Positions 57,065 through 64,000 of a stretch of DNA of 64,000 bases are shown one piece after another. Position 1 is the stretch's first letter; each line of letters begins with the position of its first letter. This stretch comes from Bog-950 sp046329535 (lineage in GTDB: Bacteria; Bacteroidota; Bacteroidia; Chitinophagales; LD1), in contig JAXLUN010000002.1 of NCBI GenBank assembly GCA_046329535.1, forward strand, positions 124,001-188,000, written 5' to 3'. Under the pieces are notes generated by a model. That model searched no databases and was not told where the DNA came from. It saw nothing but the letters and a program-made list of their open reading frames with translations. A program made the translations under genes and the position numbers.

Positions 57065-60000
57065 CTATTCCTTTATCAGATTCTGGCGATACATTTTAGG
57101 GCCGCCCTTTATCTGTAACAAATACATACCCGAAGGTGATTCACTCATGTTAAGTGTATGATGCAAGGCTGTAACACTTTGTTTCAAGACTAGCTGCCCC
57201 ATTGGGTTATATATTTCTACCTCCATTTCTTCACCTAATGCACGGAAGTCAATGTTTACCTGCTTAGTAAAAGGATTTGGAGAAACGTGAATTGCATTTA
57301 CAGGAAGAACTTCTATACCTACACCATTAACAGTTTCACATACCGATGTATCTACACAACTCTGAGCAGTTGTAACAATCACCGCATAATCTCCATTTGT
57401 GGTAGCCGTATAGCTCTGACCTATCTCCCCGTTGATGTTAGTTTGATTAGAACAGTTCAGCCATTGATAAGAATCTGCAGCAGCCACAGTGAGCGTATTG
57501 CCGCTAGCTGTAATGGTTACATCAGGCAAAACATTCACTGTAACTTGCACAGGTAAAGAAACCACAACCGGTTGCGAAACACAGGTTGAGTTAGATGTCA
57601 TTTCACAACTTATCTGATCGTTGTCCTGCAATTGAGTTGTAGTATAGGTGGCGAATACTGCACCGGAAACATCCGTGCCATTTTTCTTCCATTGGAATGC
57701 TGGCAAACTACCTCCCTCCACCGGCTGAGCAGTAAAAAGAACTTCCTGTCCTTCGCAAATAGTTGTTGCCGAAGCATTCACACTAACGCTGGCTGTAGCA
57801 TTCGTTACTAAAGTAACAGTAACATCATTTGAAGAAGCTGTAGAATTAACCACGCAAGTTTCGCTTGAGATAAAATCACAACTAACCACATCATTATTAT
57901 TTAATGTAGACGTTGAATAAGTGTCTCCTATAGCACCGTTAATAATGTTACCATTTAATCTCCATTGATAAGTCGGAGTTACTCCGCCATTAATGCCCGT
58001 AGCTGCGAAGGTTACATTAGTACCGCTGCAAATAGCTGTTTGTGAGGCCGAGACCGATACAGATACTGCTATTGGAGTAGTTACTGTAACACCAACGGCT
58101 GCAGCAACCGCAACTGCTGGTACGGCACAGTTTACACTGGATGTCATCTCTAGAGATACCTGATCATTATCGTTTAATCCTGTGGTTGACCAAGAAGAGT
58201 TCGTAGCTCCGGGAACAAAACTACCATTTAATCTCCATTGATAAGAAGGACTTACACCTCCATTTACCGGCACTGCATTAGCGGTAAAATTATCGCCAGC
58301 ACAAAAACTTAACGAGCTTGCGGTAATACTTACTGAAGCATTTACATTGGGTGTAACTGTCATAGTAAGTATATTGCTGATTGCGCTTTGAGGCACTGCA
58401 CAGGACACACTGGAAGTAAGGTCGCAGCTGAATATATCACCAGATGCAATAGATGAAGTGGTATAAGTAGCTGAAGTAGCACCAGCTATATTACTTCCAT
58501 TCTTTTTCCACTGGTAGGCAGGTGAAGCTCCACCATTAGTTGGACTGGCCGTGAAGACGGTACTAGCTCCGCTGCATACTGTTGTTTGCGGTGTGCTGAT
58601 CGAAATACCGGGTAGGACAGTTGAACTAACTGATATAGTAATAGAATTAGAAGTTGCCGTTGGAACAGTATTACAAGTTGCATTAGAAGTAAGTATGCAG
58701 CTAACCACATCTCCATTCGTTAAACTGCCGTTGGAGTAGGAGGATCCTATACCGGCAACATTACTTCCGTTTAACTTCCATTGATAGCCTGGCGCACTAC
58801 CTCCATTAGTGGGGGTGGCGGTAAAGGTTACACTGTTACCTGAACAAATAGTGCTTTGTGTAGCAGCAATACTTACAGTAGGGGTAGAATTTGGTACCAC
58901 CGTCATGCTTATGGCATTAGAAGTCACATTAGCAGTTGTGGCACAAAGTGCAGTTGAATGCATTTGGACGCTTACAGAACTTGAGTTGAGCAAAGCTGAT
59001 GTTGAATAGGTAGAACTGGTAGCTCCTACCTGATTGATTCCATTAACCATCCATTGGTAAGTAGGTGAATTGCCACCGTTGGTAATTGTGGATGTGAAAT
59101 TGACGGTGTTTCCTGAACATATGGAGGTTAAGCCGGTTGAGATAGAAATAGTTGGAGTAACTACAGGATTTACCGTCATGGTAGTAGTATTAGATGTTAC
59201 CGTAGCTGGCGATGCACAGATATAACTTGATGTTAGTGCACAGGTAATTTGATCACCATTTACCAAATTCGCAGCAGCATAAGTATTTGATTGAGCTCCA
59301 GGAATATTCACTCCATTTTTCTTCCATTGAAATGCTGGTGCCCCCCCCCCGTTAGTAATTGTAGAGGAAAAAGTTGTGTTCGCACCAGCACATATTGTAC
59401 TTGTAGGTGATGTAATAGTTATGGTAGGTGTTAATGGTGCAGACACTATGACAATGATTGCATTCGAAGTATCTAAAACAGGTGAGGCACATGTCGCATT
59501 AGAGGTAAGCACACAGGTAATTGTTTGGTTCTGATTGACCAGCGAGCTAGTGCTGTAAGAAGCCGCAGTTGCTCCCGGAATGGCAACACCATCAAGTTTC
59601 CACTGATAGGCTGGCGTATTTCCTCCGTTAGTAATAGTGGAGGTGAACGAGACAGTAGCACCAAGGCAAACATTTGTCTGGTTAGCCGAAATTGAGATAG
59701 TCGGCACCACAACAGCTGAAATTGTAATAGTTACTGAATTGGATGTTGCAGTAGCAACTGTAGCACAAGCTGCTGAAGTAGTCAGCACACAACTGATTTG
59801 ATCATTGTTAACCAAAGCTGTTGTCGTATATGTGGATGATGTAGCCCCTGAGATATCAGTCCCGTTCTTTTTCCACTGGTAAGTTGGTGCAGTGCCCCCG
59901 TTGGTAATAGTTGAAGTAAATGTAACGCTCATACTCGGGCAAATAGTTGTTTGCGCTGTTGCTATTTGAATAATTGGAGTTACTGAGGGTGTTGTAGTGA

Positions 60001-61690
60001 TTGTTTTAGTGCCGCAAATACCTGGAGTAACACACCCTCCCTCACCCCTTACCGAGTAAGTAGTATTTGATGTTGGATTGACGGTAATAGATGTTCCTGA
60101 ACCGGCACTTGTTGTACCACAACCTGCACTATACCACTGCCAGTCTGCTGCTCCGTTTAAACTACCAGAGGCTATGGATAATGTAGTTGAACTACCCGAA
60201 CAGACACTATTGGCTGTTGCATTTATGGTAGGTGTAATTGGGGCTATACAAGCATTATACAAACGATGGATATATGCATCGGCTAAACCTACTGAAGTAA
60301 GATTGGCCGGGCCTGGTAAATTAAAACTAGCTGTACCGGTAAAACTCCCAGTAGTGTAAATACTAGCAATGTTAGCTGACGTAGCTGCTACTGCATAAGC
60401 ATAGTCATCGGTAGTACTGCCTATTTGTTTTACCCAATTAAAGTTACCACCAGTGTTTAACGAAAGAATATAAGCATCTTTTAACCCTAGAGAAGTTTTA
60501 GTGGTGGTGCCAGCTCCCGGGTCAAAATCTACGTTACTTTCAAAATGACCAACCGTGAAAGAGTTACCTGCTCCATCAATAGCTATTCCTGTACTTAAAT
60601 CAATACCTGCTCCACCCACTCGTTTGCCCCAAACCAAAGCCCCGGATGAGTTTAATTTGGCTATGTAAATATCTTCCGCACCAGCACTTACTAAACTAGT
60701 AGTACCAGCATCTGGGTCAACATCCATGGTACCTTGAAAAGTTCCTGTTATATATATGTTTGATGAAGCATCCATCACCATACCATAAATAGCATCTGTA
60801 CCCGTCCCTCCGAATTGTTTCGCCCAAACAAAACCTCCGGCAGAAGAATACTTAGCCACAAATCCATCAGGACCACCAAAACTGACAAGATTGGCATTAC
60901 CTGCCCCGTTATCAAAATCTACAGTTGCAGAAAAGTATCCTGCTAAGTAAATATTACCTGCTGCATCTGCTTTAATACTATGCGCCTGATCTGAATTATT
61001 GGCCCCTAATCTCATTGCCCATACAAAGTTGCCGGTTGCATCTAGCTTTAAAACAAATATATCGGGCACACTGTTCGTAGAGGAAAGCAGACTACTAGCC
61101 GCTCCGGGATTAAAGTCAATATTGTTACCTACAAACCTTCCGGTTGCAATTACATTGTTCGAAGCATCTACGCACAAAGCAAAACCATACGCTGAAGTAA
61201 CTCCGTTAACTGCTTTGGCCCAAACTAAAGCACCAGCAGATGAATACTTGGCAACAAAAACCGATGATGGTGAACCGATCAGCAAAGAAGTTCCGGCTCC
61301 GGGATCAAAATCTACCGTATCGCCTGCAACACCGGTTATATAAACGTTGCCCGTGGCATCCGAAGTAATACCATAAATTTCGCAGACACCCGCTGATTGG
61401 CGAGCCAAGAGGCCTATACCCCAAATATAATTTCCGTTGCTATCTAATTTACTGATGTAGCCACTATTGCCTGTACCAATGGCTACTAAATTATTAGTAG
61501 CTACTCCCGGATTAGCATCAATAGTTCCCTTAAAAAAACCTGCAGAGAGGACATTGCCATTGTTATCATTACAAACAGCCCGACTAACATCATTGTTAGT
61601 TCCGCCTACTTGTTTTGCCCATTGAAAAGTTTGAGAAAAAGAAGTTGTAACATAAAACCCTAAGGCCACAGTTAGTAGTATATGCTTCAT
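57065..61690 (-). CDS. Giant SBBP and nine-Ig-repeat surface protein with type-A T9SS domain, copy B
   Basis: A 1541-aa secreted protein (signal peptide ending VTTSFSQ). SBBP propeller repeats occupy about 20-480 (DSNGNYIWGIGLLARQ, SSAGALVWAKAVNGV, SSNIYITGTFQGTMDVDPDA). Nine tandem Ig-like repeats of about 85-90 aa follow, each with a YQWKxNG or FQWKKNG core. Then the shared pre-terminal module (SYQWLNCSNQTNINGEIGQS) and the type-A domain (IHVSPNPFTKQVNIDF, ending YRQNLIKE). The third Ig repeat contains a run of ten G on the coding strand (59341-59350), a likely slippage site; one inserted or lost base would remove the sorting domain. It is in the same position as the SBBP gene of copy A. 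Confidence 0.9.
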   Translation of the reverse strand: MKHILLTVALGFYVTTSFSQTFQWAKQVGGTNNDVSRAVCNDNNGNVLSAGFFKGTIDANPGVATNNLVAIGTGNSGYISKLDSNGNYIWGIGLLARQSAGVCEIYGITSDATGNVYITGVAGDTVDFDPGAGTSLLIGSPSSVFVAKYSSAGALVWAKAVNGVTSAYGFALCVDASNNVIATGRFVGNNIDFNPGAASSLLSSTNSVPDIFVLKLDATGNFVWAMRLGANNSDQAHSIKADAAGNIYLAGYFSATVDFDNGAGNANLVSFGGPDGFVAKYSSAGGFVWAKQFGGTGTDAIYGMVMDASSNIYITGTFQGTMDVDPDAGTTSLVSAGAEDIYIAKLNSSGALVWGKRVGGAGIDLSTGIAIDGAGNSFTVGHFESNVDFDPGAGTTTKTSLGLKDAYILSLNTGGNFNWVKQIGSTTDDYAYAVAATSANIASIYTTGSFTGTASFNLPGPANLTSVGLADAYIHRLYNACIAPITPTINATANSVCSGSSTTLSIASGSLNGAADWQWYSAGCGTTSAGSGTSITVNPTSNTTYSVRGEGGCVTPGICGTKTITTTPSVTPIIQIATAQTTICPSMSVTFTSTITNGGTAPTYQWKKNGTDISGATSSTYTTTALVNNDQISCVLTTSAACATVATATSNSVTITISAVVVPTISISANQTNVCLGATVSFTSTITNGGNTPAYQWKLDGVAIPGATAASYSTSSLVNQNQTITCVLTSNATCASPVLDTSNAIIVIVSAPLTPTITITSPTSTICAGANTTFSSTITNGGGAPAFQWKKNGVNIPGAQSNTYAAANLVNGDQITCALTSSYICASPATVTSNTTTMTVNPVVTPTISISTGLTSICSGNTVNFTSTITNGGNSPTYQWMVNGINQVGATSSTYSTSALLNSSSVSVQMHSTALCATTANVTSNAISMTVVPNSTPTVSIAATQSTICSGNSVTFTATPTNGGSAPGYQWKLNGSNVAGIGSSYSNGSLTNGDVVSCILTSNATCNTVPTATSNSITISVSSTVLPGISISTPQTTVCSGASTVFTASPTNGGASPAYQWKKNGSNIAGATSATYTTSSIASGDIFSCDLTSSVSCAVPQSAISNILTMTVTPNVNASVSITASSLSFCAGDNFTANAVPVNGGVSPSYQWRLNGSFVPGATNSSWSTTGLNDNDQVSLEMTSSVNCAVPAVAVAAAVGVTVTTPIAVSVSVSASQTAICSGTNVTFAATGINGGVTPTYQWRLNGNIINGAIGDTYSTSTLNNNDVVSCDFISSETCVVNSTASSNDVTVTLVTNATASVSVNASATTICEGQEVLFTAQPVEGGSLPAFQWKKNGTDVSGAVFATYTTTQLQDNDQISCEMTSNSTCVSQPVVVSLPVQVTVNVLPDVTITASGNTLTVAAADSYQWLNCSNQTNINGEIGQSYTATTNGDYAVIVTTAQSCVDTSVCETVNGVGIEVLPVNAIHVSPNPFTKQVNIDFRALGEEMEVEIYNPMGQLVLKQSVTALHHTLNMSESPSGMYLLQIKGGPKMYRQNLIKE
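57540..59985 (-). repeat. Nine tandem Ig-like coding repeats
   Basis: Units of about 85-90 codons with a common frame: ICxGxxVTFTxTxTNGGxxPxYQWKxNGxxIxGAxxxTYxTxxLxNxDxxxCxLTSxxxC. Two Cys per unit probably form the domain disulfide. The copies differ throughout, so the array is older than a recent expansion, but its modular form favours unequal exchange. Confidence 0.9.
59341..59350 (-). repeat. Ten-base homopolymer (C10 on plus strand, G10 in the coding strand)
   Basis: The run encodes part of the Asn-Gly-Gly-Gly-Ala segment in Ig repeat 3 near residue 780. The other eight repeats use NGGxxP or EGGxxP without a long run. It is the longest G/C homopolymer I saw in the window. Confidence 0.95.
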
Positions 61691-61741
61691 ATTTTACACG
61701 TTTTGTTTATGCGAAATACGTAGGTAAGGCATCTTTTGTCT

Positions 61742-61767
61742 AACCTAATTTGAGGCTAAATTGGGTT
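61742..61767. promoter_or_regulatory. Conserved 26-bp imperfect palindrome in the divergent region, copy B
   Basis: Left arm AACCTAATTTGA, spacer GG, right arm CTAAATTGGGTT. The outer symmetry extends to CTAACC and GGTTAG. It lies 36 bp before the helical-protein ATG and 51 bp before the SBBP-protein ATG, matching the geometry of the copy-A element. Confidence 0.65.
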
Positions 61768-61803
61768 AGTCAAAACGGATAATAGTAGCTACCATTGTAT
61801 TAC

Positions 61804-63282
61804 ATGGCCACCTTAAAAGAGTTACACGAACTAGTGCATTCGCTCGATAAAAACGAGAAGAAATATATCAGCATGATGATGGATTCATTGGCCGGTAAGG
61901 CTCGTGATCGCTATAGTAGAGCATTCAAAACCATTAATGAACAGAAGGAATTTGATGCTGAAAAGCTAAAGGTAAAATTGAGTAGTGGTGTCAATGGAAT
62001 GAGCCTGACGGAAGCCAATAATTATGTCTACGACTTTATCTGCAAAAATATTGTTAGCTATCAGCCAGGTAATCAATTAGGTTATACAAGCCGGTTAAAA
62101 TTGATTGAATTTTTCGTAAACAGAAAGCTCTTTGCCTCTGCACACAAGCTTTTACAACAGTTAATTCCCGAGTTGGAAGTAAGCCCTTCCATTGCACTTC
62201 TTTTCCGGGCACATGAGTTACAGGAGATGATAACTATAAACTATGTTCCTGTTAACAAAGACTACGACTTCAGAGTTAAATTTTTTGAAAAGAGAATCGC
62301 TGCCACCAATGCCAATCGACAAAACATAGACTACCTATATTTACAATTCAAGTTTTTCCATTTGGTAAAAACTATCGGAGAGCCACGCAATGCATCTGAA
62401 ATAAAAAAATATGCCGCTTTGTGGGATGACCCCCTTATGCATGTACCCATCAGTGAGATAAACGACCGAACCATCAAGATATACTATGTTCTTCGGGGTG
62501 CACTCATGACGGTACTTCATTTACCAGGTGCCTCACAGGAAATCAGGAACCAGCTGAAAGACTTCAGAGAAAGATTTAGTACACATAAAATGCCATTAGG
62601 AGAGGCGGACTTAATTGATGTGCTGCTATCAAACATGGCTGAAAATGAAAAAATAAGCTGGAACGAGCTGCAACAAACCAAACTACGTATTGCTGAATTA
62701 GAAAAACAAATACCTCTGATTAGTGTCCATCAAAGAATGAGAGCTAAAGTGGTAATCATCGAATTGACCTATTATTTAAAAGAAGGTAAATACAAAGAAG
62801 GCATTAAACTTCTGGAAAACTATATGAAGCCGGAGGAGAAAAATAAGTGGAAAGACGCCCCTCTTGCCTACATGATTCCATTTACCGGAGCCCGACTTTT
62901 TTACCTGAATAATGACCCTGACAAGGCGCTTGACTATCTACTACTTATACAAGAGCAGGAAAAATCCATGCGTCCTTTTTTTCTAATAAGCTATCGTTTT
63001 CTCTTTTTGCTGTGCCACTACAAGCTGGAAAATTTTCAGTTTCTTGATTCCGCCATAATATCGCTTACCCGCAGCTTAAAAAAGATGGATAAGCTTTACG
63101 CCCCTGAAAAAGCTATGCTGCAATTTTTAACCCATGGCAGCCATATAAACAAAATGGAGACACACCTGCGTAAGCTATCCGTCACATTAAAAAATTTGCG
63201 GCAAGATCCATGTCACAAACTGTTTTTCGAGTTTGGTGACTATGAAGAATGGCTTAAAGAGGATAGTAAAAAAAATCGGTAG
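61804..63282 (+). CDS. All-helical cytoplasmic protein paired with surface block B, unknown function
   Basis: A 492-aa soluble protein. The ATG at 61804 aligns with the paralogue at 52671; a TTG at 61795 is rejected. It begins MATLKELHELVHSLDKNEKK, continues KARDRYSRAFKTINEQKEFD, and ends FFEFGDYEEWLKEDSKKN. Helices dominate and no domain with a known role is visible. The next gene is convergent and only 4 bp away, and encodes another T9SS protein. Its repeated linkage to surface operons is the main clue to its job. Confidence 0.85.
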   Translation: MATLKELHELVHSLDKNEKKYISMMMDSLAGKARDRYSRAFKTINEQKEFDAEKLKVKLSSGVNGMSLTEANNYVYDFICKNIVSYQPGNQLGYTSRLKLIEFFVNRKLFASAHKLLQQLIPELEVSPSIALLFRAHELQEMITINYVPVNKDYDFRVKFFEKRIAATNANRQNIDYLYLQFKFFHLVKTIGEPRNASEIKKYAALWDDPLMHVPISEINDRTIKIYYVLRGALMTVLHLPGASQEIRNQLKDFRERFSTHKMPLGEADLIDVLLSNMAENEKISWNELQQTKLRIAELEKQIPLISVHQRMRAKVVIIELTYYLKEGKYKEGIKLLENYMKPEEKNKWKDAPLAYMIPFTGARLFYLNNDPDKALDYLLLIQEQEKSMRPFFLISYRFLFLLCHYKLENFQFLDSAIISLTRSLKKMDKLYAPEKAMLQFLTHGSHINKMETHLRKLSVTLKNLRQDPCHKLFFEFGDYEEWLKEDSKKNR

Positions 63283-63286
63283 TGCT

Positions 63287-64000
63287 TTACTCCTTAACTA
63301 CTCTTTTCTGATAAACACACTGGCCGTTAAATACTCGTACAAAATAAACACCACTACTTACTTCGTTCATACTAATTTGAACTTTTTCCGTAGATAATAT
63401 CGCTCGTTTTATCATTTGACCGGTAGTGGAAAATATTTCTACAACATACTGCTTTTTATCATCCCGAATAAGAATAGTAATGTGTTCGATAAAAGGATTG
63501 GGCAAAACAACTATAACAGATTCATCAGGCTCTTCCACCCCTACTTCCGTAATACTTACACATGACGAAGTATCTGAGCAACCGGCAGAAGATGTTACAA
63601 TCACTGCATAATCTCCATTGACTGTTGCCGTGTAAGATTGACTGTTAGCTCCCATAATATCTGTATTACTATTACAACTTCTCCACTGATAAACAGCATT
63701 GAGTTCATTGGCAGTAATTACAACACCATTAACCACTGTGCTAACATCTATGGGATCTCGCGCAACAACTTCCTGACTTGCTGTGGCAGAACAACTATTG
63801 ATATCGCTTGCAGTAACACTGTATGTTGATGTGGCCGGTGGAGAAACATATAGCGTACCCCCAAAATCAGAAGTGCTCCACTGGTAATTAAGTGCACCTG
63901 ATGCCTCCAATGTAACCATCTCACCTAAGCAGACCGTATCCTGAGAAACTTCAATCAAAATAGTTGGTATAGTGCCTACAGTGATCAAAATACTATCTGT
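63287..64000 (-). CDS. Ig-like surface protein with type-A T9SS domain (partial, 5' end outside window)
   Basis: The frame is open to the right edge, so only the C-terminal 237 residues are seen. It has an Ig-like module (VCLGEMVTLEASGALNYQWS), the pre-terminal module shared with 49952 and 57065 (VYQWRSCNSNTDIMGANSQS then TVNGDYAVIVTSSAGCSDTS), and a type-A sorting domain (VVLPNPFIEHITILI, FSTTGQMIKRA, ending YQKRVVKE). It is convergent with the helical gene of copy B across 4 bp. It could be the SBBP-type gene of a third block without the small gene and type-C-like gene; the sequence beyond the edge would tell. Confidence 0.9.
   Translation of the reverse strand, partial: TDSILITVGTIPTILIEVSQDTVCLGEMVTLEASGALNYQWSTSDFGGTLYVSPPATSTYSVTASDINSCSATASQEVVARDPIDVSTVVNGVVITANELNAVYQWRSCNSNTDIMGANSQSYTATVNGDYAVIVTSSAGCSDTSSCVSITEVGVEEPDESVIVVLPNPFIEHITILIRDDKKQYVVEIFSTTGQMIKRAILSTEKVQISMNEVSSGVYFVRVFNGQCVYQKRVVKE

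Larger units (their letters stand above)
54250..63282. repeat. Four-gene surface-protein block, copy B
   Basis: Same gene order and orientation as copy A (47671-54155): terminator, PIDGG-tail gene, type-C-like T9SS gene, SBBP gene, palindrome, helical gene. It is larger because the type-C-like protein has added N-terminal Ig-like domains and the SBBP protein has nine extra Ig-like repeats. Confidence 0.85.

Noticed and set aside
57540..59985. Regular spaced repeats that could suggest a CRISPR array
   Set aside because: The period is about 260 bp, the units are coding and vary throughout, and they form Ig-like domains.
1..64000. tRNA, rRNA, insertion sequences or integrase genes
   Set aside because: None could be recognised on either strand.

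Overview
The window looks like chromosome of a free-living Bacteroidota, most likely Chitinophagales or Sphingobacteriales. Three things support this. Type IX secretion (T9SS) sorting domains recur at the C termini of large secreted proteins. A PorP/SprF protein and a LytS/LytTR pair of the Bacteroidota type are present. The few promoters that can be recognised carry the Bacteroidota -7 element TAnnTTTG, with little sign of Shine-Dalgarno sites. No tRNA, rRNA, insertion sequence, prophage or CRISPR array was seen.

Left edge (1-8.9 kb): a minus-strand, translationally coupled trio encodes a large type-B T9SS cargo, a PorP/SprF partner and a TPR protein that is probably the N terminus of an OmpA-type partner and runs off the edge. 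A divergent 1225-aa delta-60 repeat protein with a type-A sorting domain follows. The 8.9-27 kb stretch is mainly housekeeping: murA (Asp in place of the catalytic Cys), a DUF4290 protein, a UvrD/PcrA helicase, nadK with a DUF6089 protein, metH behind a clear SAM-I riboswitch, divergent metF, an AlkD-like glycosylase, 3-hydroxyanthranilate dioxygenase, a degenerate SDR protein, a YdcF-like lipoprotein and a DUF374 acyltransferase.

The 26.6-43.2 kb stretch mixes surface proteins (a collagen-like fibre with three 178-bp repeats and a short T9SS protein) with an acyltransferase, an HSL-type hydrolase, an MBL-fold lipoprotein, a GH31 lipoprotein, a PhoD-type phosphatase, a cystathionine gamma-synthase family enzyme and a TPR protein.

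The most unusual part is 43.3-64 kb. A LamG-type T9SS protein lies beside a LytS-like kinase and a convergent LytTR regulator. Next comes a four-gene block present twice in tandem (about 47.7-54.2 kb and 54.3-63.3 kb). Each copy holds a roughly 70-aa secreted protein with a PIDGG-hydrophobic-basic tail, a T9SS protein with a type-C-like C terminus, an SBBP propeller protein with a type-A sorting domain, and a divergent, roughly 495-aa, all-helical cytoplasmic protein of unknown function. Both divergent intergenic regions hold the same 26-bp imperfect palindrome at nearly the same distance from the genes, and both blocks end in near-identical terminators. A further T9SS protein begins at the right edge. 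I read this as an amplified cell-surface locus with a co-inherited, undescribed helical partner that may be regulatory. That role is inference.
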